The position numbers were made by a program, and so were the translations under genes. 64,000 bases of DNA from Pseudomonas sp. MWU13-2105 (lineage in GTDB: Bacteria; Pseudomonadota; Gammaproteobacteria; Pseudomonadales; Pseudomonadaceae): the NCBI RefSeq assembly GCF_023242315.1, contig NZ_JALLIY010000007.1, forward strand, positions 272,999 through 336,998, in the 5' to 3' direction. Shown here one piece after another: positions 8,287 through 16,659 of this stretch (position 1 is the first letter of the stretch; each line of letters begins with the position of its first letter). The notes under the pieces are model-generated. The model was given only the letters and a program-made list of their open reading frames with translations, did not search any database and was not told the DNA's origin.

Positions 8287-9517
8287 GTTGCTGGATGATA
8301 GTGCCGGAGGGGAAATAAAGTTAAAGACATTCAACTATAACGCGGATGCCGGCGAGGAAGCTCAGTTGAATCAATGGGTCGCTCCACCCAAAGAGCCGCG
8401 CGGGGGGTTGACACCAGAAGACTTCGTTTACTTTTTGTTATATTTGATTGGGGTTTCTCTTCGCGTTGTGACGGAATCAATGTTGAGAACGCTTTTAAGC
8501 CCTGAGTTTAAAGGTGCCATTGAGGCAGCTTTCAGAAAGGAGTTGCCCTCCAGTCTCTCGGTCAGGGAGTTTGTCGAGGAAAATCTGAAGCTCAATTTCG
8601 GCAACACGATTGTCGGTACCGATATCCAATCCCCGGGTGACGTCAGTTTTTTCGGGCGTATCAGTCCCGAGCAGACCAGCTTCGCAATCACCACGCCGGA
8701 ACCACTGCTTGCCGCTGGTGCGTCCCATCCCTTCAAGACACAGCCAGTGATCAGCGGCTTGCAATGGGCCGTGGAAGACCTGCGTCGCAGTGCCCGTAAC
8801 CCGGGCCGCATCGATCCCTCCACTGGGGTGTATGAGGCTCCAGCGGTCGGGCAGATCGAAGGCCATTTTACCCGGGTGCGGGTCACCGCAACCAATCCGG
8901 CGACGAATTTTCGCAGTTCGGCACTGGTGACCGTGGTGGCCAATTCGCTGACGATCAATCCGTTGATCACCTATTGCGGTACTGGCGAAGAGGTCAGCTT
9001 GACGATAGGGACTCTCGGGGAGGGGCCTGTCGATGTGAACGTCAATAATCCGGGGCCTGGCAGTGGCCATATCAAAGAGGTCGACGGTACCTACACCTAT
9101 ATCGCCGGGCCGAAGGTGGAAGGCGATACCTATGTGCTGGATGAGATCGTGGCAACTTATAGGGGGCAGTCACAATCCGTGTATATGCTGGTCAAACAAT
9201 TTGAACCGGCGATCACATTATCAGCGATTGCCGGTGCGACGGAACTGCCGCCGGGGCAAGTACAGTTGAAAGCCGAGTCCAATGGCAGCGATCTGACGCA
9301 CCTCGTTGATGAGTGGACGATTCTATTCGATGGACCGGGTCATATGGACTCGGATATTCCAGGCCGGTATCACGCGGGCCCGAACGCCGAGGCGCGGTTT
9401 GTCTGCATTATGGCACGGTGGGATAGCATCGTTATCGGTATCTACAAAGGCCATGTGATTTTACCTTTACCATTTCAAGAGTTTCCCAATGAGTTACAAG
9501 CGCTGAGTCGCCTGTAA
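8156..9517 (+). CDS. P47/TULIP-like protein, 3' part of frameshifted gene
   Basis: The frame is open from 8156, but the true coding part probably begins after the ten-G tract at 8229-8238. From DPLPRFYTLSVSATYELL onward it aligns with the second halves of the paralogues. It holds a hydrophobic helix (FVYFLLYLIGVSL), a conserved amphipathic region (LSVREFVEENLKLNFG), FFGRISPEQTSFAITTPEP, then two or three Ig-like (BIG2-type) beta domains. The first contains GRIDPSTGVYEAP, a hallmark of such domains; the last is near WTILFDGPGHMDSDIPGRYH. The end matches the paralogues, so the gene is complete apart from the frame error. Translation from 8156 alone has no good ribosome-binding site, so this half is probably made only by frameshifting or in cells with a different G-tract length. 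Confidence 0.65.
   Translation: MSEDSCRSVTTVLPIAIRLFPPKNWGGGDPLPRFYTLSVSATYELLDDSAGGEIKLKTFNYNADAGEEAQLNQWVAPPKEPRGGLTPEDFVYFLLYLIGVSLRVVTESMLRTLLSPEFKGAIEAAFRKELPSSLSVREFVEENLKLNFGNTIVGTDIQSPGDVSFFGRISPEQTSFAITTPEPLLAAGASHPFKTQPVISGLQWAVEDLRRSARNPGRIDPSTGVYEAPAVGQIEGHFTRVRVTATNPATNFRSSALVTVVANSLTINPLITYCGTGEEVSLTIGTLGEGPVDVNVNNPGPGSGHIKEVDGTYTYIAGPKVEGDTYVLDEIVATYRGQSQSVYMLVKQFEPAITLSAIAGATELPPGQVQLKAESNGSDLTHLVDEWTILFDGPGHMDSDIPGRYHAGPNAEARFVCIMARWDSIVIGIYKGHVILPLPFQEFPNELQALSRL
8229..8238. repeat. Ten-G homopolymer tract causing frameshift
   Basis: Ten consecutive G residues lie inside the first P47-like gene. Reading CTG-GGG-GGG-GGC-GAT (nine G) restores one 811-aa frame; ten G ends it at 8286. 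Long G runs are prone to slipped-strand mispairing and also to sequencing error. An eight-G run is present earlier in the same gene (7725-7732) and another in a paralogue (15092-15099). Confidence 0.9.
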
Positions 9518-9590
9518 TACCGCTCGATTTTTGCAGCAGGTACAGCACTCGGTTCAACGTGACATGATCGATAGCGGGAGTATCGTGGTG

Positions 9591-12017
9591 ATGGTTACTT
9601 ATACCAAGGCTGAGTTGCTGGCTTGGCTAAAAGATCAGAGTCGTATGCAACGATGGGATGTGATCATTACCTTGGCGCGTGAGCCGACCAATGCCCTGCT
9701 GCTTCAGCAATATATTGAAAGTTTTAACCGGGACTCCTATTGGTCAGGTATTGGCGGGCAGGTGTCCACTGGCGCAGGGGAATTTATTGAGGCCATCAGT
9801 GACTTTACCCTGGGCGTGCCGCGATTGTTCTATGAAGACACCGGGCTCGATAGCTCGAAGGCCAATCTGGAAATGGCCATTGTCGAAGGTATGCAGGTGT
9901 CGTTGCAGAAAAAGAGCGATCGCTGGGTGCTCACCCGAGTTCATGAATATAGCCCAACGGAAGGCCCAAAATTGTTCCTGGATTTACTCTTGGCCGATGT
10001 GCAAGGCCGTATTGACGGGGACCGGAGGATCCGTCTGGATTTGCGTAAAAGCAGCCACTTCCGACTGACCTTTGCCCAGACGCCACTTGAGCAAGAGCAA
10101 GGCGGGGATTATTTCCAGAAGCTTTTTGAACAACTGGATGAGGAGCAACGTGTATGGGCCATAGGGGAGATCAAGGAGGGCAAGAACCCCATGCTGCGCC
10201 CGCAATCTTTCGGTTTGCGCACACAACAGGGGGGCACGGAAGGGGCGGGCGCGATACTGGTCTTTGTCCGTATGCAAGGCCGGAACGAAGGCGTTTTTCC
10301 CGGGCTGAACAGCGGCTTTCGCTATCTGATACCGCGTGATGCGGGGAAGGACTACTCCACGGCGATATTGATCAGTCGCGGGCGAGTATTGATGGGGCAA
10401 TTGCTCGCCTCATTCGGCGATTTGATCGGAGATCATGATTTTCAGTGCGTATTCGATGATGACAATGATTGGACGAGGGCCACTGCGACCGGGGGAAAAC
10501 TTGATATTCCCGGCGACAAGGTGGTGACCAAAGGTATCAACTTTGTCGATTTAACCGGTGAGGCCTGGGCGGATGTCGAATCTGAGTTCGATGGTTTTTC
10601 GATGTTGGCTGACCAGCGGCTGGTTCTTGAAAGGAAAGGGGACGAGGTGACGGCGCGATGGGCGGTGAGTGGCAGCACCGATGCCCACTCGAAAATCGTC
10701 GATTGCAGTCTGCCGTTACTCAAAGAACGTTCACTGGGTAAGAGTTCGGTCGGTTATTCGATTTCCGTCCTGGCAACCTATGAGTTGGTCGACGATGCGC
10801 AGGGCGGCTCTGTAAGGTTGAAGAGCATCAGCTATGAGACTGACGCCGATGCCGACGTGGCTGGTGCGCAGGCTGATAGAGCGGTGCTGGCTGAGCAAGC
10901 GTCTAAAACAGGCGAAGCGTTTTTTATTCTTGTTTTTTTGGTCTATTTATCCGGCTTGACCGTTTCGATCCTGACGAGCATTGCGGCGGCGATGCTGAAA
11001 AGCCCCATGGTCAAAGGGGCGATTGAAAGCGCCTTGAGCAAAAATTTTCCCTCCGCGCTCACCGTCAGAGACTTCATCAAGGAAAATATCGAACTCTATT
11101 TTGGCGCGGCTATTGTCGATTCCGAAGTGCATTCTCCTGGTGACGTCGGCTGTTTTGGTCGGGTCAATCCAGGGCAGACCTGTTTTGCAATCACCACGCC
11201 AGAGCCGCAACTCGCGGCTGGTGCGTCCCATTCTTTCCGGACGCAGCCGGTTATCAATGGCTTGCAATGGACGGTGGAGGACTTGCGTCGCAGTTCGCGC
11301 AACCCAGGCAGCATCAACCCTTCCAGCGGGGTGTATCAGGCACCGCGAGCCGAGCAGATCGACGGTGGTTTCACCCGGGTGCGGGTCACCGCCAGCGATC
11401 CGACGACGAGCTTCCGCAGTTCGGCATTGGTGACGGTGGTGGCTGATCCATTGACGATCAATCCATTGATCAGCACTTGCCGCCCGGAAGAGCGTATGCG
11501 TCTGACCATCGGCGTGCTCGGCGATGGGCCTGTTGAGGCGAGGGTCAGAAATCCGGGGCCGGGCAGTGGCACCCTTGAGCGGGTCGAGGGGGGCTACCGC
11601 TATGTCGCCGCTCCCAAAGTGGATAAGGAAACCTATGTCCTGGATGAAATCGTGGCGACTTATGACGGCCAGGCACACTCCGCGTACATATTGGTAGAGC
11701 AATTTACGCCCGGGGTTACAGTCTGGCCGGTTGCCGCCGCGGCGCAACTGCCGTCGGGGCAAATACAGTTGAAGGCCGAGGTCAACGACCATGATGTAAC
11801 CGCCCTCTGCGAATGGTTGATCCCGTTCAATGGACCGGGGCAGATGGACGCGAATATTCCTGGACGTTATCACGCGGATGCCAATGCTGATGCGCACTTC
11901 GTTTGTATTATCGCCGTGTACGAGAATGTTGTACTGGGTGTTTACAAAGGTCACACGATTTTACCCTTGCCCCTTGCAAAGTTTGCCAATGAGTTGCAAA
12001 TGCTGAGTGATCGTTAG
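9591..12017 (+). CDS. P47/TULIP-like protein with C-terminal Ig-like domains
   Basis: 808 aa from the Met of MVTYTKAELLAWLKDQSR, chosen by alignment with the MATPTYTK start of the paralogues. A GGGAG lies about 10 nt upstream; the frame is open back to 9531. Domain order: N-terminal P47-like half (1-410; WDVIITLAREPTN, FGLRTQ, GAILVFVRMQG, YLIPRDAGKDYSTAILISRG), a linker, a hydrophobic helix near 445-470, the conserved LTVRDFIKENIELYFG, and Ig-like domains (GSINPSSGVYQAP). There is no export signal. It is the most diverged of the three long paralogues. It follows the frameshifted copy by 73 nt and shares its strand, so the two are probably co-transcribed. Function unknown; by analogy with OrfX/P47 it could assist or accompany a toxin, which is speculation. 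Confidence 0.75.
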   Translation: MVTYTKAELLAWLKDQSRMQRWDVIITLAREPTNALLLQQYIESFNRDSYWSGIGGQVSTGAGEFIEAISDFTLGVPRLFYEDTGLDSSKANLEMAIVEGMQVSLQKKSDRWVLTRVHEYSPTEGPKLFLDLLLADVQGRIDGDRRIRLDLRKSSHFRLTFAQTPLEQEQGGDYFQKLFEQLDEEQRVWAIGEIKEGKNPMLRPQSFGLRTQQGGTEGAGAILVFVRMQGRNEGVFPGLNSGFRYLIPRDAGKDYSTAILISRGRVLMGQLLASFGDLIGDHDFQCVFDDDNDWTRATATGGKLDIPGDKVVTKGINFVDLTGEAWADVESEFDGFSMLADQRLVLERKGDEVTARWAVSGSTDAHSKIVDCSLPLLKERSLGKSSVGYSISVLATYELVDDAQGGSVRLKSISYETDADADVAGAQADRAVLAEQASKTGEAFFILVFLVYLSGLTVSILTSIAAAMLKSPMVKGAIESALSKNFPSALTVRDFIKENIELYFGAAIVDSEVHSPGDVGCFGRVNPGQTCFAITTPEPQLAAGASHSFRTQPVINGLQWTVEDLRRSSRNPGSINPSSGVYQAPRAEQIDGGFTRVRVTASDPTTSFRSSALVTVVADPLTINPLISTCRPEERMRLTIGVLGDGPVEARVRNPGPGSGTLERVEGGYRYVAAPKVDKETYVLDEIVATYDGQAHSAYILVEQFTPGVTVWPVAAAAQLPSGQIQLKAEVNDHDVTALCEWLIPFNGPGQMDANIPGRYHADANADAHFVCIIAVYENVVLGVYKGHTILPLPLAKFANELQMLSDR

Positions 12018-12068
12018 TGTTCGGTAATTGATGCTTTTATTAACGATAGTCGTTCGCTTGCCCCTGGT

Positions 12069-12141
12069 AACCTAGCAGTTCTGCTAGTAGGCAAGGTGCT
12101 CGATCAGGCGTAGAAATGATTTATCCGCGACACGTCGATGT
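12069..12141. promoter_or_regulatory. Conserved dyad element, copy 2 (putative operator)
   Basis: Second copy of the element at 6813: the same dyad CTAGCAGTTCTGCTAG (12072-12087) within 29 identical bases, followed by a similar downstream stretch. It lies 52 nt after the stop of the preceding gene and 110 nt before the ATG at 12197. This suggests a second promoter for the rest of the array under the same regulator. Confidence 0.6.
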
Positions 12142-12196
12142 CTCTGTGTCGGCAACTCGTTTTATAGCGGGATGATAGACCGGAGGCATTGATTCC

Positions 12197-14032
12197 ATGA
12201 GCCGCAAGATCGCACCACCAGCCCCCCTTATTCCTCTGTTGGGCAGTGACAATGCCCTGGACCTCGGTGCCTTGGGCAGCGACGACCTGGTGACCTATGT
12301 TCAGTACCCCGGGATCGCCGTAGGTCACGTGATTGCCCCGCAATGGCGTGGCCGGGCCAATAACGGCCAGGCCATCGACGAAACGGTGCAGCAGGATGTA
12401 GATGCGCGCCTGGAGTATGACGACAACGGCGAACCGAGGATGCCGATTCCCATTGTGAACGGCAAAGTCGCGGCGTTGGATCAGGGCGAGGTTTTTTATT
12501 CTTACAGCTATGCCGAAGACGGTAGCAATACTTTTACCGAGGAGTCGTTGCGGCTGTTTTTTTATGTGGGCAAACGGCCCTGGATGTCCAGCTTGTTGCT
12601 GCCGGTGGCACACCTCAAGGAGTCGCACGATTTGTGTGTCGATCCCGACCAGGTGTCGCCCCAGGGCGCGACGATAACCACCGCAGCCTACCAGGCCATG
12701 GCCGAGGGCGATGAGCTTGAACTGCTATGGCAGGTCTATCGACCCGGCTCGCCGACGCCGATTACGCATAGAATCTACAAGACCGTGACCGCCGAAGAAG
12801 TGGGGCGGCCGCTGGAGTGGAACTTGTCTTATGTTCAACTGCAGTTGATCAAGAATGGCGGTCATGCCTTGATGAGCTACAGCGTGATCTATGCCAATCC
12901 GCCGGACCCTGCCGCGCCGCAGACCTACTCCGCGGTACAACGGATTGTCGGCGTGGCGCCCAGTGTGCCCTTGCTTGAGGCGCCGGCGGTGGTCGGCCAT
13001 GCCGGCGGCCAGATTGATCCTTCGCTCTACCCCCATGGCGTGCCGTTACAGATTCCCGCCTATCCCGGCCTGCAAGTCGGTGACAGTGTGGTGGTCTATG
13101 CCGATAGCGAGAGCTCATCGACCCAGGTCGCCCTGCGACTGGATATCAGCAATGTCGAGAGCGGCATTATCCAGTTGTTGCTGGATGTGCGCTGGTTGCA
13201 GGCGCATTACGGTGAAGAGGTGAGCTTGAGTTATCAGTATGCGCGGGCCGGTGCCTCGCTCAATTCCACCCCCCTGGCATTGACGGTTCGTCGAGCATTG
13301 CGTCTGTTGGCGCCGATTGTCCCGGAAGGCCACAACTATGATGACGATGGCAGCGGCATACTCAAAGGCTGGATCAGTGCCAGCAACACGCAATCAGGAG
13401 TTTTGGTCGATATTCCGGAGCAAGGCGAAATCGCTCGCGGTGACCAGCGCTGGCTGGTCTGGAGCGGGTATGGGGAAGATACCGTGGTGGAGCGGCCGAT
13501 CACCGGTTCCGACTGGCGTTATCGAGTGCCTGTCACGGAGATTCCAGCCAACCTGGGCAAGCATGTGATCATCAAGTACGCCGTGGTGCCCAGTGGCGAG
13601 AGCGACCCCTATTGGTCGCCGGTATTCGATCTGGAAATCAGGAATTTCGAAGGCGGCTGGCCGGTGCTTCAGGCTGAGAACCCCAAAGTCAGTGATGGAA
13701 AAAACGGCATCAAATTGAGCGATGTGGTTTCCGTCATGGTCTTCAAGACAGGCTCCTGGCGATTCATGAACGAAGGGCAGTTACTTAGGGTGATTGCCTC
13801 AGGTATGCGTGACAGCGACGGCCAAACGATTGTCCATACTCTACGAGACGAGAGTGAGCCGCTGACAGAAGAAGAATCTTATGATCAAGGCTATGTATTA
13901 ACAGAGCTCCCTCGCTCATTTATGGTGCAGTTGAGGGTGGGTGAAGAGTTTGATGTCGCCTCCGAGGTGAGCTTCGATAACGGGTATTCGTATAAATCGT
14001 TTGGTATAAGCGCATTCAAGTTACTGCTTTGA
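12197..14032 (+). CDS. Large beta-rich hypothetical protein within toxin-like array
   Basis: 611 aa, start MSRKIAPPAPLIPLLG. CGGAGG lies 9 nt upstream of the ATG. No signal peptide or membrane helix is evident. It is rich in beta-strand patterns repeated about every 100-150 residues, each with a similar G-D-x-V/L followed by a hydrophobic strand (GDELELLWQVYR, GDSVVVYADS, GDQRWLVWSG). This suggests four or five Ig-like or fibronectin-like modules. It is not a paralogue of its P47-like neighbours but is inserted between them on the same strand, directly after dyad copy 2. I do not recognise a specific family. A structural or adhesive partner of the array proteins is a guess from context only. 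Confidence 0.75.
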   Translation: MSRKIAPPAPLIPLLGSDNALDLGALGSDDLVTYVQYPGIAVGHVIAPQWRGRANNGQAIDETVQQDVDARLEYDDNGEPRMPIPIVNGKVAALDQGEVFYSYSYAEDGSNTFTEESLRLFFYVGKRPWMSSLLLPVAHLKESHDLCVDPDQVSPQGATITTAAYQAMAEGDELELLWQVYRPGSPTPITHRIYKTVTAEEVGRPLEWNLSYVQLQLIKNGGHALMSYSVIYANPPDPAAPQTYSAVQRIVGVAPSVPLLEAPAVVGHAGGQIDPSLYPHGVPLQIPAYPGLQVGDSVVVYADSESSSTQVALRLDISNVESGIIQLLLDVRWLQAHYGEEVSLSYQYARAGASLNSTPLALTVRRALRLLAPIVPEGHNYDDDGSGILKGWISASNTQSGVLVDIPEQGEIARGDQRWLVWSGYGEDTVVERPITGSDWRYRVPVTEIPANLGKHVIIKYAVVPSGESDPYWSPVFDLEIRNFEGGWPVLQAENPKVSDGKNGIKLSDVVSVMVFKTGSWRFMNEGQLLRVIASGMRDSDGQTIVHTLRDESEPLTEEESYDQGYVLTELPRSFMVQLRVGEEFDVASEVSFDNGYSYKSFGISAFKLLL

Positions 14033-14165
14033 ATGGGCGAATCGAACAGGATGTCGTCGAGACGGCTTTCCGACAGAGAAGTGGGCTTGGTGTGCTTTTT
14101 TGATGAGGCGATGAGTGAGTGCACAGGGTGTTCTCATTTTTCAGTCTCTTTCGGGAGTCATGATG

Positions 14166-16589
14166 ATGGCGACGCCTACTTATACAAAAGCTGAGTTGCT
14201 GGCCTGGTTGAAAGCTGCCCCACGTATGGACCGCTGGGACGCGATCGTTGCGTTGAAACGCGAGCCCACCAACAACTTACTGCTTCAGCAATATATAGAA
14301 AATTTTAACCAGGGCTCCTACTGGACGGGCATTGGCGGAGTGGTGCCTACGGGGGGGAAGGACTTCACGGAGGCCATCAATAACTTCACCCTGGATGTGC
14401 CGCGTTTATTCTATGAGGATACCGGGCTCGACGGCTCAAAAGCCAATCTGGAAATGACGATTATCGACGGGACTCAGTTATCGTTACTTCGCAAGATCGA
14501 TCATTGGGCGGTGAACCGGGTCTATGAGTATAGCCCTACCGAAGGCCCAAAATTATTTCTGGATTTATTATTGGCAGACGTCGCGGGAACGATTGACGGT
14601 GATCGGCGGATCCGCCTCGATTTGAGGCACAGCAGCAACTTTCGCCTGACCTTTGCCAAGACTCCGCTGGAGCAGGAGAAGGGCGGGGAGTATTTCCGGG
14701 AGTTGTTTGAAGCACTGGACGACGAGCAACGTGTATGGGTCATGGGTGAGATCAGCGAGGGCATCAACCCGATGATGCGTCCGCAATCTTTCGGCTTGCG
14801 TACACAGCGGGGAGGGGCGGAAGGAGAGGGCGCGATATTGGTTTTTGTCCGCATGCAGGGCCGGCATGAGGGTGGCTTTCCCGGTGAGAACAGCGGCTTT
14901 CGCTATCTGATTCCGCGTGATGCCGGGAAGGATTACTCCGCCACGGTGTTGGTCAGCCGAGGGCGAGTATTGATGGGCGGGTTGCTTAAGTCCTTGGGCG
15001 ATTTGATTGGCAACCATGACTTTGATTTTGTTTTTGACAATGAAAATGATTGGGTCTCCGCGACGGCGAAGGGCGGCGTCCTTCATATTTCGGGGGGGGA
15101 GCCAGAACGGCAGAGGGTGGTGCACAACGTTCTTGGCCTGGATCTATGGGCGGATATTGAATACAGCTTTGTCGGTTTTGACCTGCCGGCGGCCCATGCA
15201 CTGACAGTCGAGATGAAGGGCGATGCTGTTGTCCTGGAGTGGGCGTCTCAAGGGATTATCCCGACAGATATTGTCGTTATTCAAAGTAATATTTTGGGTG
15301 CCGGCGCTCGCTTGGACAACGAGATAAGGTACTCCGTCTCCTTGAAAGCTGTTTATGAGTTGGTGGATGATGCCGCGGGTGGAAAAATCAGTTTGAAGGA
15401 GTTTATTTACGACGCTGATACGGAGGCTGATGTGCCGGAGCAAACCCCGGCGCTGGCCTTTCCCGGAAAAGCCCCGGGTGATGAATTTGCCGAAGCTGTT
15501 TTCAAACTGTTTATTCTGGCGCTGATCAGCCCGATATTGGTATTGATGGCGCGTGCGGCACTCAATAGTAACCAGGTCAAAGGCATGATTGAGGAGGCGT
15601 TGGCCAAAGAGTTTCCCTCCGAAACGCCGGTCAAGGAGTTTATCGAAGGTAATATCAAACTCAATTTTGGCAACGCGATTATCGGCAACGAGGTTAACTC
15701 CCCAAGTGATGTCAGCTTTTTTGGTCGTATCAATCCGGACCTGAGCAGTTTTGCAATCACCACGCCCGAGCCGCTGCTCGCCGCCGGCGCTTCCCATCCA
15801 TTCAAGACGCAGCCGGTGATCAACGGCTTGCGATGGGCCGTGGAAGATTTGCGCCGCGGCACGCGCAGTCCAGGCCGTATCGATCCTTCCAGCGGGGTGT
15901 ATGAGGCGCCGCAGGCCGGGCAGATTGACGATCGCTTCACCCGGGTGCGAGTGACTGCAAGCAATCCGGTGACGAATTTCAGCAGTTCGGCACTGGTGAC
16001 CGTGGTGGCCAATCCGCTGACGATCAATCCATTGATCACCTATTGCGGTACTGGCGAGGAGGTCAAATTGACGATAGGGACTCTCGGAGAGGGACCTGTC
16101 GATGTGAGCGTCAATAATCCGGGGCCTGGCAGTGGCGATATCGAGGCGGTCGACGGTACTTACACCTATATCGCCGGGCCGAAGGTGGAAGGCGACACTT
16201 ATGTGCTGGATGAGATCGTGGCAACTTATAAGGGCCAGTCACGATCCGTGTACATGCTGGTCAAACAATTTGAGCCGGCGATCACATTATCAACTGTTGC
16301 CGGTGCGACGGAACTGCCGCCAGGGCAAGTACAGTTGAAAGCAGAGTCCAATAACAGCGATCTGACGCACCTCGTTGATGAGTGGGCGATTCTATTCGAT
16401 GGGCCGGGTCATATGGACGCGGATATTCCAGGCCGGTATCACGCGGACCCGAATACCGAGGCGCGATTTGTCTGCATCGTTGCACGGTGGGATAGCATCG
16501 TCATCGGTATCTATAAGGGCCATATCATTTTACCGTTACCGCTGATGGCGTTTTCTAAAGAGGTAGAGTTATTGAGCCAGGTGCTGTAG
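14166..16589 (+). CDS. P47/TULIP-like protein with C-terminal Ig-like domains
   Basis: 807 aa. Three Met codons follow one another (14160, 14163, 14166); the third aligns with the paralogue start MATPTYTKAELLAWLK and keeps GGAG 8 nt upstream. It is nearly the same protein as the frameshifted gene at 7081, with long stretches of nearly identical DNA, so the pair is a recent duplication. N-terminal P47-like half: WDAIVALKREPTNNLLLQQYI, LTFAKTPLEQEKGG, FGLRTQRGG, YLIPRDAGKDYSATVLVSRG. A hydrophobic helix (FKLFILALISPILVLMARAAL) comes next, then VKEFIEGNIKLNFG and Ig-like domains with GRIDPSSGVYEAP. Because it is intact it may back up the broken copy. Function unknown. Confidence 0.77.
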   Translation: MATPTYTKAELLAWLKAAPRMDRWDAIVALKREPTNNLLLQQYIENFNQGSYWTGIGGVVPTGGKDFTEAINNFTLDVPRLFYEDTGLDGSKANLEMTIIDGTQLSLLRKIDHWAVNRVYEYSPTEGPKLFLDLLLADVAGTIDGDRRIRLDLRHSSNFRLTFAKTPLEQEKGGEYFRELFEALDDEQRVWVMGEISEGINPMMRPQSFGLRTQRGGAEGEGAILVFVRMQGRHEGGFPGENSGFRYLIPRDAGKDYSATVLVSRGRVLMGGLLKSLGDLIGNHDFDFVFDNENDWVSATAKGGVLHISGGEPERQRVVHNVLGLDLWADIEYSFVGFDLPAAHALTVEMKGDAVVLEWASQGIIPTDIVVIQSNILGAGARLDNEIRYSVSLKAVYELVDDAAGGKISLKEFIYDADTEADVPEQTPALAFPGKAPGDEFAEAVFKLFILALISPILVLMARAALNSNQVKGMIEEALAKEFPSETPVKEFIEGNIKLNFGNAIIGNEVNSPSDVSFFGRINPDLSSFAITTPEPLLAAGASHPFKTQPVINGLRWAVEDLRRGTRSPGRIDPSSGVYEAPQAGQIDDRFTRVRVTASNPVTNFSSSALVTVVANPLTINPLITYCGTGEEVKLTIGTLGEGPVDVSVNNPGPGSGDIEAVDGTYTYIAGPKVEGDTYVLDEIVATYKGQSRSVYMLVKQFEPAITLSTVAGATELPPGQVQLKAESNNSDLTHLVDEWAILFDGPGHMDADIPGRYHADPNTEARFVCIVARWDSIVIGIYKGHIILPLPLMAFSKEVELLSQVL

Positions 16590-16659
16590 CGAGGGCGTTT
16601 TTTAAAAAATTACTCCATCAGTTTTTGTGCGGGCAGGATGTCAAACGAGGACATTAGCT

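Noticed and set aside
7081..9517. Two separate genes in place of one frameshifted gene
   Set aside because: Both intact paralogues carry the two halves as one protein, and removal of a single G joins the frames exactly.
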